A program made the position numbers and the translations under genes. Shown here piece after piece: positions 7,622-16,014 of a stretch of 34,378 nt of DNA. The stretch comes from PVC group bacterium (GTDB taxonomy: Bacteria > Verrucomicrobiota > Kiritimatiellia > UBA8416). The DNA is taken from the NCBI GenBank assembly GCA_003567005.1, contig PXBF01000144.1, positions 1 to 34,378 of the forward strand. The letters are read 5' to 3'. The stretch's first letter is position 1; each line of letters begins with the position of its first letter. The notes under the pieces were generated by a model that searched no databases, was not told where the DNA came from, and saw nothing but the letters and a program-made list of their open reading frames with translations.

Positions 7622-9196
7622 ATGGAAATTGATCGGAATACATTTTTTCGCGAGGTTACGTTGCGGGTCAGCAGCAGTTTGGTGATTGAAGAGGCGTTGC
7701 GGGCGACCTTTGATTATGTATCGCGTTATATTCCGAGTGACACCATTGGCTTGCATCGGGTTGACACGGAACAGCGGCGTATCATAGCCGTTGCCGAAGT
7801 TGCACGTGAGGGATTTGTAGGTACCGTACAAGATGAACAACCGATCGTTTCGATGGATGACGAGATGATTCGGATGATCGAACAGTTACGTGCGCACAAA
7901 ACGGTGACTTCCATATACAATCGACCGCAGGAGAAGTTACCGCGATTTGTACTGCAATGCTTCCCCGAACTGCAGAGTCGCTCCTTGTTGAATCTGCACC
8001 TGTTGATTAATGACGAACCGATTGGTGGCTTGATTTTGTCGAAAGAAGGGCACGATCACTACAAACAGGAACATGCATCGTTACTAGAGGAAGTCAAAGA
8101 TCCGATTGCCTTGGCGATGAGTCATGCCTGGCGTTACCGGGAATTATCGCGTTTACGGGATGCATTGGCTGAGGACAAAGATACCCTGACAGTGGAGCTT
8201 CAGCAACGCATGGGGGGCGAGATCATCGGGGGCGAGTTTGGTTTGTCGTCTGTTATGGAAATGGTACAGCGTGTGGCCACGTTGAGCAGTCCCGTTCTGC
8301 TGCTTGGGGAAACGGGAACCGGCAAGGAGGTAATTGCAAACGCAATCCACGCAGCCTCTCCGCGGAAGGATGCTCCCATGGTACGTGTGCAGTGCGGGGC
8401 AATCCCCGAGACCTTATTAGACAGCGAGTTATTCGGTCATGAAAAAGGGGCATTTACGGGGGCAACCGAGCGGAAACGCGGTCGGTTCGAACGGGCGCGC
8501 AATGGAACCATTTTTCTGGATGAAATTGGCGAGCTGAGTCCGGAGGCGCAAGTCAAGCTCTTGCGTGTTTTGCAGGAGCGGCAGTACGAGCGTATTGGTA
8601 GTAGCACCACCCTGAAGACAGAAGCGCGCGTTATTGCAGCCACACACCGCGATCTGGCAGCCATGGTACGGGAGGGCTCCTTCCGGGAAGATTTATGGTA
8701 TCGGCTGAATGTCTTTCCCATTCATATTCCACCGTTGCGAATGCGGCGTGATGATATTCCCGCGCTTGCCACCTATTTCGTGGATCGCAAGGCCCGCGAA
8801 ATGAATGTTACAGTCATTCCTCGCATGGACGCGCAAACGGTTGAAGCGTTACAAAGCTACGATTGGCCTGGCAATGTGCGCGAACTCGAAAATGTGATTG
8901 AACGCGCCTTGATTCTGTCTCGGGGCGGAAAACTGGAGATTCCTTCGCTTGGGACAGCGGGCAACGAGACACATCACCCCATGCAGGCCCATGAGACATT
9001 TCAACCACAGACATTGGATGCAGCGATTGCCGATCACATTTGCAAGACGCTTTCTGTAACGGGGGGGCGGGTAGCGGGGCGCGGTGGCGCTGCCGAACTC
9101 TTGCATATGCATCCTAGCACGCTGCGTTTCCGTATGAAAAAATACGGCATCGAAGTCAAGCGCCAGGTAGCCAACACAGCGACTAGCTCTTTATAG
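7622..9196 (+). CDS. Sigma-54-dependent transcriptional activator (GAF, AAA+, Fis-type HTH)
   Basis: A 524-residue enhancer-binding protein. Residues about 1-180 form a GAF-like sensor domain (VIEEALRATFDYVSRYIPSD...), followed by a short coiled linker. The AAA+ domain has Walker A GETGTGKE (about 229-236), the sigma-54-contacting GAFTGA loop (276-281), Walker B FLDEIGEL (about 299-306) and WPGNVRELEN (from about 415). A C-terminal HTH (AAELLHMHPSTLRFRMKKYGI, about 493-513) binds DNA. The start at 7622 is preceded by AAAGGTGA; the longer reading from 7559 lacks a ribosome site. It is divergent from the efflux operon, whose sigma-54 promoter and tandem palindromes lie between them, so it is the likely activator. 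The GAF domain suggests a small-molecule signal; no receiver domain or partner kinase is present. Confidence 0.93.
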   Translation: MEIDRNTFFREVTLRVSSSLVIEEALRATFDYVSRYIPSDTIGLHRVDTEQRRIIAVAEVAREGFVGTVQDEQPIVSMDDEMIRMIEQLRAHKTVTSIYNRPQEKLPRFVLQCFPELQSRSLLNLHLLINDEPIGGLILSKEGHDHYKQEHASLLEEVKDPIALAMSHAWRYRELSRLRDALAEDKDTLTVELQQRMGGEIIGGEFGLSSVMEMVQRVATLSSPVLLLGETGTGKEVIANAIHAASPRKDAPMVRVQCGAIPETLLDSELFGHEKGAFTGATERKRGRFERARNGTIFLDEIGELSPEAQVKLLRVLQERQYERIGSSTTLKTEARVIAATHRDLAAMVREGSFREDLWYRLNVFPIHIPPLRMRRDDIPALATYFVDRKAREMNVTVIPRMDAQTVEALQSYDWPGNVRELENVIERALILSRGGKLEIPSLGTAGNETHHPMQAHETFQPQTLDAAIADHICKTLSVTGGRVAGRGGAAELLHMHPSTLRFRMKKYGIEVKRQVANTATSSL

Positions 9197-9305
9197 AGCG
9201 TTCGCACCTTATTTGCCATTTATTTTAACCCGCATTGGCGCGCACTAGCTGTTCATCAGGTTGCACCTAATTGTTGCGTGAAAAAGCTTAAATACCCAAA
9301 AAAGC

Positions 9306-9338
9306 TTGCAAAATTACACTATGTGCGCATAATGCGCA
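9306..9338 (+). promoter_or_regulatory. Putative sigma-70 promoter with dyad over the -10 region
   Basis: TTGCAA (9306-9311) and CATAAT (9328-9333) are separated by 16 bases. A perfect 7-bp inverted repeat TGCGCAT-A-ATGCGCA (9324-9338) is centred on the -10 hexamer, the position of a repressor operator. Transcription from about 9340 would give a 36-base leader carrying AAAAAGGAGA eight bases before the ATG at 9376. Promoter strength and the cognate regulator are unknown. Confidence 0.45.
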
Positions 9339-9375
9339 TTGTGTAAAGCGCATAACCCTTAAAAAGGAGATCGCA

Positions 9376-12300
9376 ATGAACCAATACGTTTCAAAAACGA
9401 TAGTCTTTTCCTTTATTTTCGTACTGGGGCTCTCGATGACGGCGCGGGGCACGTCTCCGCACATTGTGTTTAGCCGGCCGTATGATGATATTTCGGAAAG
9501 CCCCATGGAAGGGTTGGAAATTTTTTCAAGGTCCTGGTTTAGGCAGGTTGTATTAGTAGAAAACGAGGCGGATTCCCCTGAGGATATTACGCTCGTTCTT
9601 TCCGCGATAACGAATGGGGTGGGGGGCGTCACTCCGATAGGCATCACAATGACCGGAGATGATGCATGGATCCTAGCCGAGAAATCAGTAACGGTACCGG
9701 GGAATGAGAGTCTTGAAGTGTTCCTCGATGCTTGGCTCGAAAATGCAGGTTTTTACCCTCTCATGCTCAACGGAGAGCAAGCGGGCTATGTTCATGCATT
9801 GGCCCTGCATGCGAGACCATTCGAAAACTGGATTCGATCACAACCTATCGAGTATCTGCCAGATGAAGGTCAGCGTGGGAAATGGGATATGCCAGCAGAC
9901 GATGGAACGCCGAATTTGATCAAGTATGCACTTAGGATACCGCCTACAGAGCAGATTTCCGGTGGTTTGGTTGCTCCCACGTTTGTTGAAGAGGACGGGG
10001 ATTGGTATTTTGCGGTTCCCATCAATGTCAATCCGAATGCTCTCGGCGTCGAAATCGGGGTTCAATTTTCCGATGATCTTGATTGGGACGATACCGAATC
10101 CATGTTTACAACGAACGCCATCGCAACCCAATCTACCGGCAGCCAGCTTTTCCTGGATACGGTTCCCGTCGGTGATGATGGTATGCGTTTTGCAAGGGTT
10201 ATAGCACGGGAGATATCGCTTTCTTTTAGCGACGAAGCATTCGAGGACCTAGTCCGGGAAGTTCTGGTCATCGAACTCGATCGCCCCGAGCTGGCAGATC
10301 CATCAGAATCCATAACATTCAGTGATGCGGAGGCTTTCACTGCCCTTTTTGCCGTCGATCAGGGGATTTCCAACCTGGAAGGAGCAAGTCAGCTCTGGAA
10401 CACGCGATTTTTAAACCTCAGTGACAATGCAAGCATCAGCAATCTCGAGCCACTCGCTGATCTTGCCTTCCTTAATACCTTGCGGTTGGCCAATACAGAT
10501 GTGAATGATATCACCCCGCTTTCGTCAACAGAGACGTTACAAACGCTGGATCTTGCCGGCACGGAAGTCTTCGACCTTGCGCCGTTGAGCGAATCATACC
10601 TTTTGAAGACGCTCGATGTATCAGACACATGGGTAGATGACATTTCTGCTCTTGCAAATCTGAGTGGATTACAAACGCTTTCTTTGGAAGGTGCCCCGAT
10701 TTCAGATATTACCGCGCTCGAAGAGCATTCCGGGCTTCAGCAATTATATCTTGGACGCACCGAGGTGGATAATCTGGACTCTCTCCGAGATATTCCGAAC
10801 CTCCAGCGCCTGGATCTCACCGGCAATACCGCATTGGTAGCACAGACCGGTAATTTTTTCCCGCTGCAGGCTTTACTTGCCATCAATGCCCAACAGATCT
10901 TTCTGGAGGGCACAACCGGCTTAAATTGGAATGATTATGGTGAAACGTGGCTCTGGACGGATCAATTGATTGATCAAGGGCGCTTGGTTCATACCCATTT
11001 CAGCGATGGTCCGATTGCGTCCGTATCCGTGCGTGTCAACGATGTGGATCCATTGAACACGGCTCCATCTTTCTTTGATGTGAGCGTCACACACGACACG
11101 CACCAAGAGACCAAAATATTTATGATTGATCAAGTGGAAGGGTTTCTCGAAGTGCCACACGAAACACGTATCACGGCTCACCCCGGCAATGGGTGGCGTG
11201 CGGTACCCAGTGTAGACTCTCCTACACCCGATAGTGCATACAGTATTGTAGGTGCGTACAGCCGCTCGCTTCAGTTGGGAGATCGACCGATCGGAACTGT
11301 AAATATTGATCTCGAAAGAGCAGATTATTTTGTTGAAGGGATTCTCGTTGATGACGAAGGTGCCCCCATTGAAGGTGCGAGTGTTCGTATCACGGACATT
11401 GAAAGTGGTCGTGATACGGTCGTAAACACTGATTATTATGGGCATTTTCACTTGGACTTTGAGGAGGCAAAACCTGATGAGGTTGTTGTTGCACCAGAGG
11501 TGCAGGATTTCATTTTTGCATCTGAACAAACGTTCAATGTGCGCGATTTCGGTCAGATGACTCCCTTGACGCTGGATGATGAGTCGAGAATTGTCTTTGT
11601 GGACGACGGCGATTTACATGTCATCTATCCCGATGGCAGCGGACGGCAACAGATTCAAAGCCGGCAAGGTAACGCACGCCTCCCGAACTGGTCGCCAGAC
11701 GGCAATCGTATCTTATACAATGAAGGGCATGCCTTACGCAGGATTCATGCAACGGGTGGTAACGACACAGAAATCATCGGGCAAAGCGATTTTATTCCTC
11801 CTGCGACTGGGTCTGGACAATTCTGGTTCTTTGAAGGGAGTTCCTGGGCGTCTGACGATACGGTTGTATTCAGTTCAGATGTAGAAACCACGCCAATGTC
11901 TGTAGTCATGCAAAACGTCTTATGGGAGACCACCACAAGTGGGGGACAGCACGACCTTGAAGATGTAATTGGATACGACTCGCCGGAGACCGACTGGTTC
12001 GCGCAGACGTTTTCCCATCCAGAGTTTTCGCCGGACGGGGATTATATCCTATACACAGGGGGAGAAAACGGTTTGCCACATTGGGATTCTACAGACATTA
12101 CCTCGGGTGTATGGCTTATGGACCTGTCTGGTGATCCGGAACGCGAGCTACTTGTAGAAAATGCGTCCCACCCAAGTTGGTCTCCCGACGGTGAATACTA
12201 TGCTTATGCACTTGATGGGGAACTTTATATCCAGCCAATTGGTGGTTTCGGTCCCGGCGCATCCACACGTTTAGCGGCCATGCACAACGGCATTCATCGT

Positions 12301-12432
12301 CCGAGATGGTCTCCCGACGGAAATTGGATTGTCTATGAATACGAGGGTTCGCTATATATCGTTTCCACCATATATGAAGGACACGAACCGATTCACTTGA
12401 CGGTGGGTGGCGATCCGGACTGGAGTGTATAA
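9376..12432 (+). CDS. Exported protein with leucine-rich repeats and a TolB-like beta-propeller
   Basis: A 1018-residue protein with a Sec signal peptide (hydrophobic residues about 8-22, likely cut near Ala-Arg-Gly at 23-25). The region to about 320 is unrecognised. About 340-500 holds six or so 22-residue LRRs of the internalin type (LQTLDLAGTEVFDLAPL, LQTLSLEGAPISDITAL). About 650-715 is a carboxypeptidase-regulatory-like beta fold (VEGILVDDEGAPIEGASVRI). From about 735 to the end are TolB/PD40-type propeller blades, each with a WSPDG or FSPDG signature (NWSPDGNRILY, EFSPDGDYILY, SWSPDGEYYAY, RWSPDGNWIVY). Such proteins bind proteins or polymers in the periplasm or on the surface. There is no membrane anchor or sorting signal at the C-terminus. 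It has its own promoter region and strong ribosome site; no enzyme motif was seen. Confidence 0.85.
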   Translation: MNQYVSKTIVFSFIFVLGLSMTARGTSPHIVFSRPYDDISESPMEGLEIFSRSWFRQVVLVENEADSPEDITLVLSAITNGVGGVTPIGITMTGDDAWILAEKSVTVPGNESLEVFLDAWLENAGFYPLMLNGEQAGYVHALALHARPFENWIRSQPIEYLPDEGQRGKWDMPADDGTPNLIKYALRIPPTEQISGGLVAPTFVEEDGDWYFAVPINVNPNALGVEIGVQFSDDLDWDDTESMFTTNAIATQSTGSQLFLDTVPVGDDGMRFARVIAREISLSFSDEAFEDLVREVLVIELDRPELADPSESITFSDAEAFTALFAVDQGISNLEGASQLWNTRFLNLSDNASISNLEPLADLAFLNTLRLANTDVNDITPLSSTETLQTLDLAGTEVFDLAPLSESYLLKTLDVSDTWVDDISALANLSGLQTLSLEGAPISDITALEEHSGLQQLYLGRTEVDNLDSLRDIPNLQRLDLTGNTALVAQTGNFFPLQALLAINAQQIFLEGTTGLNWNDYGETWLWTDQLIDQGRLVHTHFSDGPIASVSVRVNDVDPLNTAPSFFDVSVTHDTHQETKIFMIDQVEGFLEVPHETRITAHPGNGWRAVPSVDSPTPDSAYSIVGAYSRSLQLGDRPIGTVNIDLERADYFVEGILVDDEGAPIEGASVRITDIESGRDTVVNTDYYGHFHLDFEEAKPDEVVVAPEVQDFIFASEQTFNVRDFGQMTPLTLDDESRIVFVDDGDLHVIYPDGSGRQQIQSRQGNARLPNWSPDGNRILYNEGHALRRIHATGGNDTEIIGQSDFIPPATGSGQFWFFEGSSWASDDTVVFSSDVETTPMSVVMQNVLWETTTSGGQHDLEDVIGYDSPETDWFAQTFSHPEFSPDGDYILYTGGENGLPHWDSTDITSGVWLMDLSGDPERELLVENASHPSWSPDGEYYAYALDGELYIQPIGGFGPGASTRLAAMHNGIHRPRWSPDGNWIVYEYEGSLYIVSTIYEGHEPIHLTVGGDPDWSV

Positions 12433-12491
12433 GCACCCTTTAACCTTTGATCGAGCATGCAACCGATGTATGACTTGGTCCGAGGCCCAGT

Positions 12492-12549
12492 ATGCTAGGC
12501 ATTATGCTTGTCATGGTGATTCCAAAAGCCTAGCATTCCCTTACTTTTT
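12492..12549 (+). terminator. Inverted repeat with downstream T-run
   Basis: A perfect 9-bp inverted repeat, ATGCTAGGC (12492-12500) with GCCTAGCAT (12528-12536), has a 27-base loop and is followed after eight bases by TTTTT (12545-12549). It lies between two co-directional exported-protein genes and could terminate the first. The long loop and the gap before the Ts make this a weak terminator; an operator for the next gene is an alternative. Confidence 0.4.
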
Positions 12550-12590
12550 GGACAGGCTGTTCTGTCAAGTATACGAAGAGGAGTGTGACG

Positions 12591-14144
12591 ATGAAACGGA
12601 TGGGGCTGGCATTATTGGTTTTGGTACTGGGTTTTCAACTGCCTGCAGCGGCAATTTGGGGCGAGTTACAAAGAGATCCCGAGCGCGTTCGGGCGACATA
12701 TGATAGCATTTATTCGCGGTTGGAAGCAGGTGGTGACCTGATGATCATCGCCAATACCGAGGGTATTCTCGAGAATCTGGTGCAGGCTGGATTACGTATC
12801 GCTGAAGTGGCCGAGGCGGATGGCTCCGAAAAGGAAGCTGTCGACGCGCTGCGTCGGGGCGCTGCATTTCTTAACGAAAATGGTTTCTATGCTGTCGAGG
12901 GGCTTGGTTTCAGCAGTGTGCCTCAAGGTGACGGGCTTCACGCTATTTCGCTGTTTATCAAGCGCGATGCGCAAGCTGCCGCGCAACCCCTCTGGCGCGC
13001 CACAGTCGGTGCGGGCCCGCGTGAGATGGACGTGCTCGATTATTTACCGCGCGATACAGCGTTGGTTCGTTCCAGTACGAGTGATATTCGCTTTCTCTGG
13101 AAATTGATTCACGATGCTGTACAAGATGTCGGTGGAGAGGAGATGCAAGCAAATTTTGCGGGGTGGCAGGAAATGGCGCAGGCCATGGTGGGGGAATCGG
13201 TGGAGTCACTTGTGAACTCGATTGCCCCGCAAAGCGTCATCGCGATTCAGTTAAGTCGCCAAGAAACTGTTTCCATTCCAATTGATGAGACAGATTCTTT
13301 AGCGATTCCTCGTCCTTCGCTTTTGATGGTAACGGAAGTGAATGATCATACGCTCATAGAAACAATCAAATCATTATTATCGATGCAGCTCAATATGCCG
13401 CTACCCGAGATGGAGTATGGAGATGCCGTCATCTATTCTGTTCCGCTGCCGTTGCCCGCACCCATTCCGGTTTCTATTACGTTTGCAACCCACGGGAACT
13501 ATCTGCTATTTGGCAGTACGGAAGCAGTTGTGCAAGAAGCCATTGCGGCATACCGCGACAAGGATGGCCTGAAAGCAGAGGAAGAATTTCAGGCATCTTT
13601 TCCAGAGCTAGGTCCCAACAATGGTATTATCTATATGAGCCGGCATCTCGGAGAGACGATTGCAGCGGCACAACAGCAGATGCTGGAGCAATCCAGTCGC
13701 GATATGGATATGCCGGAAGCCATGCAAGGTCTGATGCAAAAATGGACACAAGATCAAGTCCCGCATTACTCTGCCATGACGATCATGAACTATCGTAGTG
13801 GAGTGCATGTCAAAGGGTTGAGTTCAGCGGGGGGGCGCGAGATGGTGACGAGTATGACGGTCGCTCCGATTGGAATGATGGCTGCCATCGCGATTCCTTC
13901 CTTCGTGCGAGCGCGCTCCACCGCGCAGCAGAATTCCTGCATTAACAATTTACGGCAGCTCGATGCCGCAAAAGAGCAGTGGGCGTTAGCAAACAATGCC
14001 AGCGATGGTGATGATCCCGATCACAGTGGCGTGATGGAATATATTCGAGGTGGCATTGTGATTTGCCCGCAGGGTGGCATGTATGAACTACATTCGATCG
14101 GGGAATCGCCAACATGCTCCGTGCATGGATCTCTTTATGACTGA
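12591..14144 (+). CDS. Exported protein with C-terminal pseudopilin-like tail
   Basis: A 517-residue protein with a signal peptide (MKRMGLALLVLVLGFQLPAAA). Residues about 25-400 form an alpha/beta region resembling periplasmic DUF3352-type proteins (DYLPRDTALV, LLFGSTEAVVQEAI); I am not certain of that family. From about residue 425 the sequence becomes that of a PVC-type pseudopilin: IGMMAAIAIPSFVRARST, then CINNLRQLDAAKEQWAL, YIRGG, and CPQGGMYELHSIGESPTCSVHG, which normally form a complete GspG-like minor pilin. The canonical leader (G/FTLIE) is absent, so PilD-type cleavage is not expected and the tail would sit as a hydrophobic helix plus globular domain at the C-terminus. The ATG at 12591 follows GAAGAGGAG; the GTG at 12585 is less likely. 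Confidence 0.8.
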   Translation: MKRMGLALLVLVLGFQLPAAAIWGELQRDPERVRATYDSIYSRLEAGGDLMIIANTEGILENLVQAGLRIAEVAEADGSEKEAVDALRRGAAFLNENGFYAVEGLGFSSVPQGDGLHAISLFIKRDAQAAAQPLWRATVGAGPREMDVLDYLPRDTALVRSSTSDIRFLWKLIHDAVQDVGGEEMQANFAGWQEMAQAMVGESVESLVNSIAPQSVIAIQLSRQETVSIPIDETDSLAIPRPSLLMVTEVNDHTLIETIKSLLSMQLNMPLPEMEYGDAVIYSVPLPLPAPIPVSITFATHGNYLLFGSTEAVVQEAIAAYRDKDGLKAEEEFQASFPELGPNNGIIYMSRHLGETIAAAQQQMLEQSSRDMDMPEAMQGLMQKWTQDQVPHYSAMTIMNYRSGVHVKGLSSAGGREMVTSMTVAPIGMMAAIAIPSFVRARSTAQQNSCINNLRQLDAAKEQWALANNASDGDDPDHSGVMEYIRGGIVICPQGGMYELHSIGESPTCSVHGSLYD

Positions 14145-14200
14145 GTAACCGCTTTTTTGTAGGCAGATTATCCGGGCAACCGTGAGATGACGATTCGCGC

Positions 14201-15475
14201 ATGCATACAAGAATAAGCAAGCGAGCAAAGATGCTATGGATGGTCTGCATGTTTTGTGCGGCCCTCTTTCTCGTTGCTTTTTCTGCCTGTGCACGATTTC
14301 CGCTATGGTCGCTGCGGCCATTGGCATCCTTAGAGCGGATTGAAGGGTGGATACCGTATTGGGTTGATGGAGACGCAGTCGCACGCGAGGCGATTGCCGC
14401 CGGTTTTACGGATTTGTTGTTGTTCCACGGTACGGTGGATGCAGATGGGAACGTTTTACTGGAAAATCCGGATCGTCTAGAGCAAGCTCGATCACGTGCC
14501 GCAGCAAAAAATGTGCGTACGTGGCTGACCGTCACCAATCACGGAAGATCTTTAGAGGGAGCCTTGGGACCCGGGCGGCTTGCGGCGCATGTGGATCGTC
14601 TGCTGGAAGCTTTTCACGCGAGTGGTTGCCAGCATCTGGATCTGGATTACGAAAGTATGACGACAGCGCAAGCCTTACGGTTGCCCGAATTGGCAGGCAT
14701 GCTGGCTGCGCGTCTCGATGACGACGTGAAGCTATCTTTCACGCTTCAGCCCGTAGATGATCGGTACCGCCGCGATCAGCGCCCGATGGTGCGGGAGTTG
14801 CTGCAGATGCCACGTGTCACGACAGTCCGATTCATGATGTATGACTATGCCTGGCGTAATAGTTTGCCGGGTGCGTTGTGTCCCCTGGCAGACTACTTGA
14901 GGTTGCTGAGAAAGTGGGCACATGATTCCGAAAAGCTTACGGTTTGCCTGCCCTTGTACGGTTATGATTGGCCCCGCCCAGAGGACGTGAGTTTGCCACG
15001 CGCGGAGTCGGTATTTCTGCGGGATGTTCCCGCATTGCCAGGTGCAACCTTTTATTGGATGCGCGAGGAAGGGGAGTTGGCTGCCCGGTATACCAAAGAC
15101 GGCGTACATCACATGGTTGCGGTTCCATCGTTGCGTGCGGTAAACGAACGGGTTCAAATCGCGCTGGACCAGGGAATTCCAGCAGTGGCTTTCTGGCATC
15201 TCGGAGGAGCAGATCTACGTTCTGTTGTGCGTGCGTCACGGCGGAGCAGTCGTCCCCAAGAGGCTGTTTCGTATCAGGAGATAGCAGGGTGGCATTCGTG
15301 GATCATGCCTTTCAAACATCGCGTAAGCCGCGTGATGATAAGCGATGGTACCTCACTGGAAAACCTGGCTACCCGTTATAACATACCGCTTCCAACCATA
15401 CATCGGTTTAATTCCCACGTTCAAGGCTCGCTATATGGGCAAACGATTTTTTTGCCTACGAGTGAGAATTTGTAG
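14201..15475 (+). CDS. GH18-type glycosidase with C-terminal LysM domain, putative lipoprotein
   Basis: A 424-residue protein. A basic N-terminus and hydrophobic segment end in AFSAC (Cys30), a plausible lipobox, so it may be lipid-anchored. The body (about 45-345) is a GH18 TIM barrel like SleL/YaaH-type peptidoglycan glucosaminidases: IEGWIPYW at the start, the catalytic motif LDLDYE with Glu151 as proton donor, FMMYDYAW, and AVAFWHLGG near the end. Residues about 376-420 form one LysM (SLENLATRYNIPLPTIHRFN...LYGQTIFLP). The likely job is trimming or remodelling of peptidoglycan or another GlcNAc polymer. The LysM is at the C-terminus rather than the N-terminus as in SleL. The ribosome site is weak, and a start at Met11 (14231) is possible. 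Confidence 0.85.
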   Translation: MHTRISKRAKMLWMVCMFCAALFLVAFSACARFPLWSLRPLASLERIEGWIPYWVDGDAVAREAIAAGFTDLLLFHGTVDADGNVLLENPDRLEQARSRAAAKNVRTWLTVTNHGRSLEGALGPGRLAAHVDRLLEAFHASGCQHLDLDYESMTTAQALRLPELAGMLAARLDDDVKLSFTLQPVDDRYRRDQRPMVRELLQMPRVTTVRFMMYDYAWRNSLPGALCPLADYLRLLRKWAHDSEKLTVCLPLYGYDWPRPEDVSLPRAESVFLRDVPALPGATFYWMREEGELAARYTKDGVHHMVAVPSLRAVNERVQIALDQGIPAVAFWHLGGADLRSVVRASRRSSRPQEAVSYQEIAGWHSWIMPFKHRVSRVMISDGTSLENLATRYNIPLPTIHRFNSHVQGSLYGQTIFLPTSENL

Positions 15476-15758
15476 CCTGTTGTATAAGCGATCCAGTCGT
15501 CTTTTTCGGATCTATGCATTATCCCTCGCTTTCTGCAAGACTTCGGCTTATGTTGCTCACTGAACGTGATCATACAGGTTCACGGGATGGTCCTGAACCT
15601 TGTTTGCGGCCATTGCGCCTCCTACCAGAGGTAACATGCTTTGTAGCTTGCAGGCAAATAAGCACAAAGCCGTGCATGCACAGGTGACAGTCTTGGCAGA
15701 GCCGGGCAGCTTCGTCGCCAGCATGGATATTACAAACGTTTTGAGGAATATAGGGTAT

Positions 15759-16010
15759 ATGCATAATTTGATTTCATGGAAAGAGAAGCTTTCAGATGGA
15801 GTGAAGCGAGAAGTGCGCGTGCATGTCTCACATCAGAAGTTAAAGTGGCAATTTAAACGGAGTGATGCGGAAGGATGGGACTATGATTCTGCCCCATTGG
15901 CATCCGATTGGGATCAGTTGTTAGATATTTTACGGCGGCGTGCCGGACGTGGTAGATCGGTTGATCTTGTGGAAGCGGTACGGCGCATGCGCGTCAAAGC
16001 CGGGGAGTGA
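15759..16010 (+). CDS. Small hypothetical protein upstream of rlmL
   Basis: An 83-residue basic protein (MHNLISWKEKLSDGVKREV at the start; LLDILRRRAGRGRSVDLVEAVRRMR near the end) of unknown family, with no signal peptide, membrane segment or known motif. The middle has a strand-like basic stretch (VRVHVSHQKLKWQFKR). It ends 4 bp before the start of rlmL, so the two are probably co-translated. The start is uncertain: the same frame is open back to 15600, with Met codons at 15723 and 15636, but only 15759 has a nearby purine-rich GAGGAATATAGGG leader. Upstream (15476-15758) is non-coding DNA with a 7-bp inverted repeat AGGTTCA/TGAACCT (15576-15600). Confidence 0.55.
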   Translation: MHNLISWKEKLSDGVKREVRVHVSHQKLKWQFKRSDAEGWDYDSAPLASDWDQLLDILRRRAGRGRSVDLVEAVRRMRVKAGE

Positions 16011-16014
16011 GGGC

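Noticed and set aside
9231..9250. Sigma-54-like TGGCGCGCACTAGC
   Set aside because: The GG-to-GC spacing is nine rather than ten bases and the -12 block does not match.
10921..11529. Open frame of about 200 codons on the minus strand
   Set aside because: It lies wholly inside the LRR-propeller gene, with Arg/Ile/Cys-rich antisense composition and no recognisable motif.
15576..15600. Terminator at AGGTTCA/TGAACCT
   Set aside because: The stem is only seven pairs and is not followed by a T-run on either strand.
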